Below are positions 1 to 6,685 of a stretch of DNA of 8,229 bases, piece after piece (within the stretch, counting starts at the first letter, position 1; each line of letters starts with the position of its first letter). The notes below the pieces were generated by a model. The model was not told where the DNA came from and did no database searches. It saw only the letters and a program-made list of their open reading frames with translations. A program made the position numbers and the translations under genes. This DNA comes from a bacterium (lineage in GTDB: Bacteria; UBP14; UBA6098): contig DAOWNU010000070.1 in the NCBI GenBank assembly GCA_030642425.1, forward strand, positions 1 through 8,229, in the 5' to 3' direction.

Positions 1-118
1 CGATTGCAACCACCGAAGGCTCATTGAGAATGATCCCGCGCCCTTTCACAAAAACGAGAGTATTTGCGGTTCCGAGATCGATTCCGATGTCGTTGGATAA
101 TATGTCGAATACCGGCAT
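1..118 (-). CDS. mreB: Rod shape-determining protein MreB, N-terminal fragment
   Basis: The 39 codons visible before the window edge begin MPVFDILSNDIGIDLGTAN and continue through a TLVFVKGRGIILNEPSVVAI-type segment. The IGIDLGTANTLV phosphate-binding loop and the NEPSVV stretch are diagnostic of MreB, the bacterial actin homologue. MreB polymerises under the inner membrane and guides cell-wall synthesis in rod-shaped cells. The ATG at 118 is preceded by an AAGGAA ribosome-binding sequence (131-136) at a 12-nt distance. The gene is on the same strand as the GH57 gene but 267 nt downstream of it and has its own promoter candidate, so it is probably a separate unit. Only the first ATP-binding motif can be seen; the rest is outside the window. 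Confidence 0.93.
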   Translation of the reverse strand, partial: MPVFDILSNDIGIDLGTANTLVFVKGRGIILNEPSVVAI

Positions 119-185
119 GAGTTAATCTATTTCCTTTTTTTTACGCAGCCTGATTGAACAGAACATCTTAGTAATTCAATTTATC

Positions 186-214
186 AATATGCTAATTGAA
201 TTCTTTTTTAGCAA
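186..214 (-). promoter_or_regulatory. Candidate sigma-70-type promoter for mreB
   Basis: On the minus strand TTGCTA (209-214) and CATATT (186-191) are separated by exactly 17 nt, in an AT-rich stretch about 70 nt upstream of the mreB ATG. Each hexamer matches the E. coli consensus at four of six positions. This is pattern evidence only. The rest of 119-385 shows no gene I can support. Confidence 0.4.
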
Positions 215-385
215 GGTTTTTTTGTCGAGCGAATTTTCGCATAGCGCCGATTGAAATCAAGTTGATCGAAGTGACGCTCGCAAACGGCTTTTTCTTCATA
301 AAGCCTACAATTTCCTGTGAACCGTAAGCGCTTCCGCCGCGCGACACTCCGTTCAGACGCAGCATCGGTTTCAGGACTGCGCCCG

Positions 386-2524
386 TCAGTCGATACTTCC
401 GACAGACCATTCGAGGCGGATAATTTGTTCGCCGCGCGAAGATATCACAACTCTCCAGTGGTGAAGAAGGCTTGTTTCCTGATAGACGCGCTCGAAACCG
501 GATTCGGAGTTGCTCACCGTCTCCACGGGGAACATCCACAGGCGGCATTTATCGCACGAGCAGGTTATTCGGAAGCCGTCCGCGTTCTCGTGAAGTTCGT
601 AGCCGCGTATCCCCTCGAACTCGCGCGTTTCGCCGGGGCGGATATTTTTCAGGCTGACATCGTTGAAATGGAAATGCACTTCCGGGTGATCGCGGCTCAT
701 CAGCGAAAAATTTGTTTCTGCACCGAAATGTAGTTCGAGCGGAGAATCGCCGGGGTTTTTCAGGACATATTTCACTTTAAAACCCCCACCACCCGCGAGA
801 AGACTTATTTTCTTTTCGATAATTAGCCGCGTCCGGTTATCGCCGTGATATATCCCGCCGTCCCGGCACAGCGTGACCTGCGGATTGCCGTCGTGTATGC
901 GCGGGCCGTCGATAATCTCGTATGGGCGGTTGGCAAAATCCCCCACTTCGGGGAACTCGCCGGAGTGGAATTCTTCGGGAGTCAGATTTTCGCCAAAAAT
1001 AAAATCCGTGAGAAAGCGCCGGTTGAACCAATCGTAATGCAGCAGGCGGGAAAGCCCGTTCTCTTTCGAGTGGACGATCTCGTGTATCGAGGCCGTATCG
1101 CCGCCATGCGCCTTTTCGTCCGCCTCTGTGACGAGTCGGTGATAGCCTTCGGGCCTGCGCGAGAGCGTGTCCGTAATATTTCGCTCCCATTTTAGAAGGT
1201 CGATCTCGGCGATTTTTCCGCCGTCCGAGGGCTTGATAAAAAGCTGCAGGTCGCCGTCGCGCAAAATTACCTCGTCGCAGCCGTCGATGTCCATATCCAC
1301 CCGCCGGGCGATAGGTAGTTTTCCTGCGCGGTCGTTCATCAGCGATTCCGCGCGGAGAACGTTATCGTAAATCCCCCTTCGCAGATGCGGCAGATATAGC
1401 CCCCCGAAAACGCCGTGCCAATATGCACAGTTGCATTGCGCGCGATAAAGCGCACGTGCCGCCTCGCCTGTCGGCAGTTCGCTGTCGAGAAGCTCGCTGC
1501 TATCGAGAAGCTCGTTGCTAACGTGCAGCATTCGTTTGTGCATCCACGCCGATTCGGGGTATTTTGTAAAAAATCCGCGCCAGAAACCGCCTTTGAAAAA
1601 GGGCAGCCATTCGTCCATCTTGTTTGCCGCTTTAAGTTCTCGCCCTTTTTTATGAAACTCTGCGGCAAGCCCGGCGGGAAGCGTCCATTCGCTCATCTCA
1701 AAATAACTGCCGGTGGGAAGATAGACCTGCCCTATCGGCGGATGCGTGTCCAGCCAATCGTCGAAACGATAAAGCCGGATAATATCGCGGTTTTTCAGTA
1801 TTCCCCCGATAAAACGGCTCATCCAGCCTTCGTCCCACACCCATTTCCGCGTTCCGGGCCACAGGCCGAATTTTTCGCCGTCGTCGCCGAAAACAAGCGC
1901 GCGTTCGCCGGTCCTGTCCGCGTTGTGGATCAGGAAATCCACCGTTTCATTCGCCTCCCGAAATGGAATGAGATACCTCAAGTCCTGCGAAATTGGGAAT
2001 ATTATGGTGCGATGGCCGTTGTCCTCCGTAATATAATGCCCGAGAAGTTTCTCGGCGGTCACTCCCACGCTTTTGAAATGGTAGTCGTCGGTCAGCGTGA
2101 ATTCGACTCCCGCCGCGGCGAGTAATTCGGGCAGATGCGGCTCCCAAATACGCTCGGTAAGCCATATTCCCCGCGGCCTTTTGCCAAATTTGTCGTCGAG
2201 AAAGTCGGACATCATTTTTAGCTGGGCCAACGCGTCGCGGCGGGGAATAACCGCCAAAATCGGCTCGTAGAAGCCGCCGCCGAGAAGCTCGAGTTGGCCG
2301 CGCGAAACCATCTCCGTAACGAGATCGAATATTTGCGGAAAATGCTTTTCCCAATATTCCCACAGCGGGCCGGAAGCGTGGAATGCGAATGGAAATTCCG
2401 GCGCGTCTTTCATCGCCTTTAGAAAGGGCAAATAGGCCGATTTTGTGGCGTATTCGAACACGCCCTCGAAATTTCCGACGGGCTGGTGAAGATGCACTGC
2501 GAACAGGAAGTTTATTCGTTTCAA
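386..2524 (-). CDS. Glycoside hydrolase family 57 4-alpha-glucanotransferase / alpha-amylase
   Basis: This 712-residue protein acts on alpha-1,4-glucans such as starch or maltodextrin by a retaining mechanism. It carries the five GH57 motifs in order: HLHQP (11-15), GGGFYEP (82-88), WLTERIWEP (121-129), FGDDGEKFG (212-220) and the AYWHGVFGGLYLPHLR segment (367-382). Glu124 aligns with the catalytic nucleophile and Asp214 with the general acid of the Thermococcus litoralis 4-alpha-glucanotransferase (Glu123 and Asp214 there). Residues from about 400 to the end form the beta-rich C-terminal region usual for this subgroup, and the length fits. There is no signal peptide, so it is probably cytoplasmic and may work on stored glycogen or maltodextrins. 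Transferase versus amylase activity cannot be settled from motifs. The start is TTG with a good ribosome-binding site. A short in-frame duplication lies at residues 336-347. Confidence 0.93.
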   Translation of the reverse strand: MKRINFLFAVHLHQPVGNFEGVFEYATKSAYLPFLKAMKDAPEFPFAFHASGPLWEYWEKHFPQIFDLVTEMVSRGQLELLGGGFYEPILAVIPRRDALAQLKMMSDFLDDKFGKRPRGIWLTERIWEPHLPELLAAAGVEFTLTDDYHFKSVGVTAEKLLGHYITEDNGHRTIIFPISQDLRYLIPFREANETVDFLIHNADRTGERALVFGDDGEKFGLWPGTRKWVWDEGWMSRFIGGILKNRDIIRLYRFDDWLDTHPPIGQVYLPTGSYFEMSEWTLPAGLAAEFHKKGRELKAANKMDEWLPFFKGGFWRGFFTKYPESAWMHKRMLHVSNELLDSSELLDSELPTGEAARALYRAQCNCAYWHGVFGGLYLPHLRRGIYDNVLRAESLMNDRAGKLPIARRVDMDIDGCDEVILRDGDLQLFIKPSDGGKIAEIDLLKWERNITDTLSRRPEGYHRLVTEADEKAHGGDTASIHEIVHSKENGLSRLLHYDWFNRRFLTDFIFGENLTPEEFHSGEFPEVGDFANRPYEIIDGPRIHDGNPQVTLCRDGGIYHGDNRTRLIIEKKISLLAGGGGFKVKYVLKNPGDSPLELHFGAETNFSLMSRDHPEVHFHFNDVSLKNIRPGETREFEGIRGYELHENADGFRITCSCDKCRLWMFPVETVSNSESGFERVYQETSLLHHWRVVISSRGEQIIRLEWSVGSID
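1485..1520 (-). repeat. 18-bp in-frame tandem duplication inside the GH57 gene
   Basis: Two adjacent 18-bp units (1485-1502 and 1503-1520) differ at one base. On the coding strand they give SNELLD followed by SSELLD, then SE. The unit is a multiple of three, so the frame is kept. It lies about 25 residues before motif 5, in a part of the protein that probably forms a surface helix or linker. Confidence 0.8.
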
Positions 2525-2534
2525 TATGTTCTCC
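2522..2534 (-). promoter_or_regulatory. Ribosome-binding site fixing a TTG start for the GH57 gene
   Basis: On the minus strand GGAG (2531-2534) is followed by six bases and then TTG (2522-2524), directly before the KRINFLF coding stretch. No in-frame ATG lies near. The conserved HLHQP motif at residues 11-15 is at the distance from the N-terminus that is usual in GH57, which supports the TTG start. I saw no convincing promoter in 2535-2657. Confidence 0.7.
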
Positions 2535-2657
2535 GGTTCAATAATATCTGGTTTCGCGACGAATTTTAAATCTTAAACGATGGGTTCACCCGACAAATCG
2601 AATACTATAATCCTATCTTATTTTACTTTAAGTCTTCAATGTAGTTTCTTATCCTAT

Positions 2658-2714
2658 CTAAGCTTAGCCTAAGCCATTTAAAGGGCTTCGTGTTAAGCGT
2701 CTTAAGATGCTTAA
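2658..2714. repeat. Cluster of overlapping palindromes between queC and the GH57 gene
   Basis: Four inverted repeats sit in 57 bp: CTAAGCTTAG (2658-2667, perfect), GCTTAG-C-CTAAGC (2662-2674), AAGCC...GGCTT (2671-2688), and a 22-bp near-palindrome at 2693-2714 whose arms TTAAGC and GCTTAA flank a central TCTTAAGA, with only the 2699/2708 pair not Watson-Crick. The words TAAGC and CTTAA recur throughout. No T-run follows, so it is not a standard intrinsic terminator. It may be a repeat element, a processing signal or a set of protein-binding sites. Confidence 0.6.
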
Positions 2715-2725
2715 CCGGGCGGGAA

Positions 2726-2766
2726 AATTTTGCAATGCTAATTGCTAATTGACCATTTTGAATTGA
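2726..2766 (-). repeat. 41-bp AT-rich repeat, copy 1, just after queC
   Basis: This stretch begins AATTTTGCAATGCTAATTG and ends ATTTTGAATTGA. It matches 5727-5767 at 36 of 41 positions with no gaps. It starts 7 nt beyond the queC stop codon. In both copies the repeat lies at the 3' end of a gene and is followed, in the direction of transcription, by a hairpin cluster. Inside it is built of seven-base steps of the TTAGCAA/TTATCAA kind on the minus strand. Confidence 0.75.
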
Positions 2767-2773
2767 ATCTTCT

Positions 2774-3448
2774 TCATTTCCTGTATCGTATCGGGTCTTT
2801 CAAGCCGGCTTCCTCAAAGGCCCTTTTGCGCATAATACAACTCTGGCATACGCCACAGGCAATATCGTCGCTTTCGTAGCAGCTCCATGTCATTCCGAAC
2901 GGCACGAGCATCTCGATGCCCAGCTTGACAACTTCGGCCTTCGACATGTGCACGATAGGCGTCATAATCTTGCATGCGGATTCCGGCTTGCGGCCAAGGT
3001 TTATCGCCTTTTCCATCGATTCGATAAATGCCTCCGTAGTGTCCGGATAGCCGGGGCCGTCCTCGTCCATCACGCCGATAAAAATGGTATTTGCCTTGAT
3101 AGTTTCCGCCCAGGCCGCGGCGAGCGAGAGAAAAATGCCGTTGCGGAATGGGACATAGGTGCTGGGTATGCCTTTCGGCTCGCCCTCCGGAACAGGGATA
3201 TGCTCGTCGGTCAGGCTCGAATGGCCTATCCAATGCAGGAATTTGACGTTCGCGATTTCCTGACGCTTGGCTTTGAAAACCTTGCCGATCGCGGCAAAAC
3301 AGCTTCGCTCCTTTATCTCGGTCCGCTGGCCGTAATCGAAATGGAGCATATAAAGCTCGTAGCCCTCTTTTTTTGCGACAGCCGCCGTCACGGTCGAATC
3401 GATTCCCCCTGAATGCAGGACAACGGCGCGTTTGAGTTTTCTTGTCAT
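2774..3448 (-). CDS. queC: 7-cyano-7-deazaguanine (preQ0) synthase QueC
   Basis: QueC converts 7-carboxy-7-deazaguanine to preQ0 using ATP and ammonia, the last step to the precursor of queuosine and other 7-deazaguanine modifications. The 224-residue length is normal. The N-terminus carries the PP-loop ATPase motif HSGGIDST (12-19). The conserved segment VPFRNGIFLSLA is at 99-110 and GYPDT at 133-137. The C-terminus has the four zinc cysteines C190, C198, C201 and C204 in the CGVCQSC arrangement. The ATG at 3448 lies 21 nt after the queE stop, so the two are almost certainly co-transcribed. There is no clear Shine-Dalgarno sequence before this start, which suggests translation coupled to queE. 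Confidence 0.97.
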   Translation of the reverse strand: MTRKLKRAVVLHSGGIDSTVTAAVAKKEGYELYMLHFDYGQRTEIKERSCFAAIGKVFKAKRQEIANVKFLHWIGHSSLTDEHIPVPEGEPKGIPSTYVPFRNGIFLSLAAAWAETIKANTIFIGVMDEDGPGYPDTTEAFIESMEKAINLGRKPESACKIMTPIVHMSKAEVVKLGIEMLVPFGMTWSCYESDDIACGVCQSCIMRKRAFEEAGLKDPIRYRK

Positions 3449-3469
3449 TTGTTCAAGTGTGGTAAAAAA

Positions 3470-4093
3470 TTATTTTATCCCGATGATCTTGTGCAACTGC
3501 ATCGAGAGACGAATCGGCGAACCGGTCTCGAGTATCCACTCTGCCAGCGCCTTCGATTCTAATCTGTCCCATACCGGCGAGAAAATCACCGTTGTGCGGT
3601 TCAGCAAATTGTGTTTCTCAATCTGCCCGACAGACCAGTCGAAATCCTGACGGTTCGCTATCACGAATTTGACAGAATCTTCGCGGGTGATAAAATCGAG
3701 ATTGGACTGAAGAAAGCTTCCGGCGTGCCCGCTGGACGGCGTTTTGACATCGACCGATTTCACGACCTCTTTCGGGACACGGTCGAGCGGGATGCTGCCG
3801 TTGCTTTCGAGGAGAATTTTTATTTCCCTTTCGATCAGTTCTTTCATAAGCTCGATAGTCGCGGCACACAGGAGCGGTTCTCCCCCGGTTATCAAAACCA
3901 TGTCCCTGCCGGTGTCGGCGACCCTGTCCGCGAGCATCGCCGGTGGGACGCGCTCTTTGATAAACTTGTTGTCCGAAGTGTCGCACCAGTCGCAGGCCAG
4001 ATTGCACCCGGCGATCCGTATAAGAACGCAGGGGATTCCGGAATGCGGCCCTTCTCCTATCACAGTCTCGACAAATTCGTTCAGCGGTATCAT
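3470..4093 (-). CDS. queE: 7-carboxy-7-deazaguanine synthase QueE (radical SAM)
   Basis: QueE is a radical SAM enzyme that contracts the ring of 6-carboxytetrahydropterin to give 7-carboxy-7-deazaguanine. The 207-residue protein starts with the family's substrate loop VIGEGPHSGIP (11-21). The [4Fe-4S] cluster motif follows as CNLACDWC, with C30, C34 and C37 in CX3CX2C spacing. The SAM-binding ITGGEPLL motif is at 68-75. The length is usual for the family. It is the middle gene of queD-queE-queC, 72 nt after queD and 21 nt before queC. The ATG at 4093 is preceded by AT-rich sequence without an evident Shine-Dalgarno site, but the start of similarity leaves no room for a much later start. Confidence 0.97.
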   Translation of the reverse strand: MIPLNEFVETVIGEGPHSGIPCVLIRIAGCNLACDWCDTSDNKFIKERVPPAMLADRVADTGRDMVLITGGEPLLCAATIELMKELIEREIKILLESNGSIPLDRVPKEVVKSVDVKTPSSGHAGSFLQSNLDFITREDSVKFVIANRQDFDWSVGQIEKHNLLNRTTVIFSPVWDRLESKALAEWILETGSPIRLSMQLHKIIGIK

Positions 4094-4165
4094 ATTATGT
4101 ATAAGTTTAAGTGAATTGTGTAATACATTGTTATATAGTTAAATAAGCTGTCATCTATCAGAACA

Positions 4166-4540
4166 TTACTTCCCATCGGGTAAATAAAGAACGCTCGCTC
4201 TGTCCGATTCGAAAACCTCGATGGATTCAAGCTCCAACCCCTCCGGCAGCGCCCCTTCGATTTGCTCGAACAACGCCTTAGCGATCCTCTCCGAAGTTGG
4301 ATTCCCGCCGTCGAGCCAAGAATGCTCGTTCAGATCGCGGTGGTCGAGTTGATCCAAAACCTCTTTGAGAATGCTTTTCGCCACACGGAAATCGCACGCC
4401 ATCCCCAACCCGTCCAAAACACCGGAGCGGATAGTCATCTCCACTTTCCAGTTGTGCCCGTGGAGCCTCGCGCAATCGCCGCGATAGCCCGTTATACGAT
4501 GTGCGGCGGAAAACTCACCTTTAACCTTGATTTTATACAT
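4166..4540 (-). CDS. queD: 6-carboxy-5,6,7,8-tetrahydropterin synthase QueD
   Basis: QueD makes 6-carboxytetrahydropterin from dihydroneopterin triphosphate, the substrate of QueE. The 124-residue protein is a standard PTPS-fold enzyme. The zinc histidines are H14 in FSAAHRI and H27 and H29 in LHGHNW. Likely catalytic residues are C23, H67 in LDHRDLNE, and E111 in EVFESDRASVLY. The NPTSERIAKALFE segment (80-92) is also typical. A strong AAGGAG (4550-4555) lies 9 nt before the ATG. It is the first of the three que genes, with a candidate promoter just upstream. No queF, tgt or dpdA is in the window, so whether the product feeds tRNA queuosine or another 7-deazaguanine use is open. Confidence 0.96.
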   Translation of the reverse strand: MYKIKVKGEFSAAHRITGYRGDCARLHGHNWKVEMTIRSGVLDGLGMACDFRVAKSILKEVLDQLDHRDLNEHSWLDGGNPTSERIAKALFEQIEGALPEGLELESIEVFESDRASVLYLPDGK

Positions 4541-4563
4541 ACGGAATTGCTCCTTCGACTAAT

Positions 4564-4592
4564 AAAATACAACATCGATCCTGCCGGCGCAA
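4564..4592 (-). promoter_or_regulatory. Candidate promoter for queD-queE-queC
   Basis: On the minus strand TTGCGC (4587-4592) and TATTTT (4564-4569) are 17 nt apart. They lie within the 83-nt gap between the upstream gene and queD, and would start a transcript with a leader of roughly 20 nt. A leader this short leaves no room for a preQ1 riboswitch. Just before it, a weak stem followed by seven T residues (minus strand, about 4599-4618) could act as a poor terminator for the preceding gene. Confidence 0.35.
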
Positions 4593-4623
4593 GTGAGAAA
4601 AAAATGCGAATAATGCGCTCCGG

Positions 4624-5454
4624 CTAAAAATGCACGGTCAGTGTGAGCGACGGTGTAAATATATGCTGGTGCGTTTCGCCCACTTTTTCGGGGTAGAAAT
4701 TCAGGTTGAAAACCTCCAATGTCGTAACGACCGCCGGGCCGATAATCGCGAGCGCCCAAACATCGGTGCGCTTGGAAAGCTCGTTGAAGCCGCTCTCGAT
4801 AATGCCGTATGTGCCGCTTCGGACAAGCTCCGGCCAGACAATATATCTGGGGTAATAGGTCGTCATGCGCGCGTCCGCCGATAGCTCGACAATGGGGGTT
4901 TTGCCCAGAGAAAGTCCCAGACCGAGTTCTCTCGTGTCGAAAACGTGCGGCTTGCCGATTCGCGCGTCCGTGTCGGAGGAGTAATCCGCGAATGTGTTGG
5001 TGGCTTCGAATTCCGGATCGGAAGAGAGTATGAACAGCCCGCCGGAACTGCCCCTGCGCACCGAGAGATTTTTTACCGGATGAGCCGAGATCATCTTATA
5101 GAATCCAAAACTGTTGAATGTCAAATCGACGCTGTCGTTCTCGAATTGAGAAAACGAGTATTCGAACGCAAAAGTGCCGTTGATTGAGATGTCTTTCACG
5201 TTCTGAAATGCGCCCAATCCCGCACGGACAATAATCGACGGCGCTATAGGTTCGTAATTTTCGGCGAGGTCCCTGTTTTCAGGCTTGTCGTTTAGGTTGA
5301 GTGGGATCGCATAACCGGCGCCGCCCACGATATCGAGTCCAAAATTGGTATTTTCTTTCTCGAATTTCCACCCGTCGATCTCGAACTCAAATTCCGCGAA
5401 CGCTGTAACAGCAATTAGTGTTGCGATAATTACGAGATATAATGTCCTGTTCAT
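4624..5454 (-). CDS. Exported protein of unknown function, probable outer-membrane beta-barrel
   Basis: I do not recognise this 276-residue protein. It begins with a clear signal peptide: NRT, a hydrophobic run (about 5-17), and a likely cleavage after AFA at residue 20. The mature part is rich in alternating hydrophobic and polar stretches such as LGLGLSLGKTPIVELSADAR, with many Gly and aromatic residues, and ends in LTLTVHF. A C-terminal Phe after alternating beta residues is typical of outer-membrane barrels that use the BAM complex. No cysteine pair or lipobox is visible. An AAAGGA ribosome-binding site stands five bases before the ATG at 5454, and a good promoter candidate lies upstream. 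The closest gene is queD, 83 nt downstream, but no functional link is evident. Confidence 0.75.
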   Translation of the reverse strand: MNRTLYLVIIATLIAVTAFAEFEFEIDGWKFEKENTNFGLDIVGGAGYAIPLNLNDKPENRDLAENYEPIAPSIIVRAGLGAFQNVKDISINGTFAFEYSFSQFENDSVDLTFNSFGFYKMISAHPVKNLSVRRGSSGGLFILSSDPEFEATNTFADYSSDTDARIGKPHVFDTRELGLGLSLGKTPIVELSADARMTTYYPRYIVWPELVRSGTYGIIESGFNELSKRTDVWALAIIGPAVVTTLEVFNLNFYPEKVGETHQHIFTPSLTLTVHF

Positions 5455-5485
5455 TATTAGTCCTTTCGTCTTATTGTTTCACTTA

Positions 5486-5513
5486 AATATATACTCAATT
5501 TCGATTAAGGCAA
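5486..5513 (-). promoter_or_regulatory. Candidate promoter for the exported protein gene
   Basis: On the minus strand TTGCCT (5508-5513) and TATATT (5486-5491) are 16 nt apart, about 32 nt upstream of the start codon. The -10 hexamer is strong (five of six). The stretch lies between the hairpin array and the gene, so transcription of this gene would start after the array. Confidence 0.5.
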
Positions 5514-5526
5514 GGATTTTCGGCGG

Positions 5527-5721
5527 GTCGGCAAGGCCGACGGCAAAGGTTGCCCAAAACCGGGCAAGGCGGTTTTGGGAATATAGTAAGCCCCTTAAGG
5601 AAGGGGCCGGGTCGGCAATGCCCGCAGATAATGCGCTCAACCGACTTCGTCGGATTCGACGGGCAATGCCCGCAGATAATGCGCTCAACCGACTTCGTCG
5701 GATTCGCTCCCGTGGTCGGGA
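5527..5721. repeat. Array of seven short hairpins in the 3' flank of the FN3-like gene
   Basis: Seven inverted repeats follow one another: GTCGGC-aag-GCCGAC (5527-5541); a perfect 10-bp stem with 7-nt loop (5553-5579); GCCCCTT-aagg-AAGGGGC (5590-5607); CCGAC-ttc-GTCGG (5641-5653 and again 5689-5701); CGGGC-aat-GCCCG (5660-5672); and TCCCG-tggt-CGGGA (5708-5721). None is followed by a T-run on either strand. Open frames through this stretch on both strands are low-complexity Arg-rich artefacts of the repeats. The segment resembles intergenic repeat families that form stem-loops in RNA, but I cannot assign a named family. Confidence 0.75.
5614..5706. repeat. Tandem duplication with a 48-bp period
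   Basis: A 45-bp unit at 5614-5658 is repeated without change at 5662-5706, separated by 3 nt. Each copy begins GGCAATGCCCGCAG and ends CCGACTTCGTCGGATTCG, so each ends in a stable hairpin. Complete identity suggests a recent duplication or an active repeat family. With only two copies and a 3-nt gap it is not a CRISPR. Confidence 0.9.
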
Positions 5722-5726
5722 AGGGC

Positions 5727-5767
5727 AATTTTGCATTGCTAATTGATAATTGCTAATTTTGAATTGA
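5727..5767 (-). repeat. 41-bp AT-rich repeat, copy 2, overlapping the end of the FN3-like gene
   Basis: This is the second copy of the repeat at 2726-2766 (36 of 41 identical). Here it overlaps the gene: the last codons, for SIQN and the TAG stop at 5753-5755, lie within the repeat. Thus the repeat supplies the C-terminus of the protein. As with copy 1, a hairpin cluster follows directly in the transcript direction. Confidence 0.75.
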
Positions 5768-6682
5768 CTTTTCTATACTCCCACTCCAATGCCCCTCTTT
5801 GCCGTTGGCGATAGCACGGACGCGGAAATCATAAGCCCCCGATAATCCCTCCGGCGGCGGGCAGGAATTGGCCTTGCCCTCGTAAAACGCCGTCCAATGG
5901 CCGCCCTCCCCCGCCTCGCGATAGTGCGCCTCGTAGGAATCCGCGCCGTCGATAAAATCCCACTGGAACGTCTTCGCGCTCGCATCGTAACGGAAATTCT
6001 CCGGCGATGGCGGCCGCTTTTTCGTCCAAACCATCGATTTCGGGAGCATCCCGAGAACGATGAAATTCGAATGCTCCACGCCCCACGTTGCTGCGGCATG
6101 TTCGAAAATCAATCTCAAACGCCGCGTGTCAGCCTTAAATCGCTCATTTCTCGCAACGATTGCCGCCGATGCTTCCTCGCGTTCGGCGCAGGCCGAGGTA
6201 TGAAGCTCGCTCATCGCCGTCCGAAGTGCGCGCAGCTCGTCGATAAAACGGTCGGGAAGCACCCACGGCTTACCTGCATCGACATATCTCTCGTTCTGGC
6301 GAAGCATATCGTCGATTGCGGATTCAAGCCCATCGCGCGTTCGCGGCGTTTGCCCGGAAATCGAATAGGCGCGCCGGATTTCCTCCGCGTTGCCATGCCC
6401 CGCGATTTTCGCTTTCAGCAATTTCTTCACCTTCTGATAATAATCCTTAGAACTCTTGAATCCCTTTTGATATTTGCTGAAACCAACGAACTTATCCGCT
6501 TGTTCACTATTTGTTATATGCACTATTTCTTGCCATTCGTCGCCGCAATGTCGCCCCCATTCGAGCAAATCGCCCTCGACCCCTATTTCAGCGGCAAGGC
6601 TATCTATATTGCTTTGCAGGGGAATAAATCTCCATATCCTCCCTGCGATGTCGTCCATGTAGAAGTTGTTATCGATAATCAT
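5753..6682 (-). CDS. Unknown protein: helical N-terminal region plus C-terminal fibronectin-III-like domain
   Basis: I do not recognise the N-terminal family. The 309-residue protein has no signal peptide or membrane segment and is probably cytoplasmic. Residues 1-55 include an aromatic-rich opening (NNFYMDD, GRIWRF, LLEW, GDEWQE). Residues about 60-200 are mostly charged helices, including KDYYQKVKKLLKAKI (79-93), a GQTPRTRDGLE turn (110-120) and a long Glu/Arg-rich helix (150-195). Residues about 225-305 look like a fibronectin type III domain: PPSPENFRY, a core Trp at 241, GADSYEAHYRE, and YDFRVRAIANGKEGHWS. The start is chosen at the ATG at 6682 because GGAGG stands just before it; a GTG start at 6706 would put that site inside the gene. 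It is flanked by the 21-bp array upstream and the hairpin array downstream. The four last codons come from a dispersed repeat. A structural or scaffold role is possible but not shown. Confidence 0.75.
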   Translation of the reverse strand: MIIDNNFYMDDIAGRIWRFIPLQSNIDSLAAEIGVEGDLLEWGRHCGDEWQEIVHITNSEQADKFVGFSKYQKGFKSSKDYYQKVKKLLKAKIAGHGNAEEIRRAYSISGQTPRTRDGLESAIDDMLRQNERYVDAGKPWVLPDRFIDELRALRTAMSELHTSACAEREEASAAIVARNERFKADTRRLRLIFEHAAATWGVEHSNFIVLGMLPKSMVWTKKRPPSPENFRYDASAKTFQWDFIDGADSYEAHYREAGEGGHWTAFYEGKANSCPPPEGLSGAYDFRVRAIANGKEGHWSGSIEKSIQN

Positions 6683-6685
6683 AAT

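Noticed and set aside
286..305. Intrinsic terminator of the GH57 gene (GGCTTT/AAAGCC stem)
   Set aside because: No T-run follows the stem on the minus strand.
192..548. Minus-strand open frame overlapping the end of the GH57 gene
   Set aside because: Most of it is another frame of the GH57 coding region, with no ribosome-binding site and no recognisable family; the part in 192-385 alone is too short to support.
4541..4563. preQ1 riboswitch before queD
   Set aside because: The leader from the likely transcription start is only about 20 nt and shows no riboswitch consensus.
5553..5579. Intrinsic terminator of the FN3-like gene (10-bp stem)
   Set aside because: The stem is strong, but neither strand has a T-run after it.
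5614..5706. CRISPR array
   Set aside because: Only two repeat copies with a 3-nt gap and no spacers; no cas genes.
5479..5756. Arg-rich open frames on both strands across the hairpin array
   Set aside because: They repeat with the 48-bp duplication (a multiple of three) on both strands at once and have no start signals; they are by-products of the repeats.
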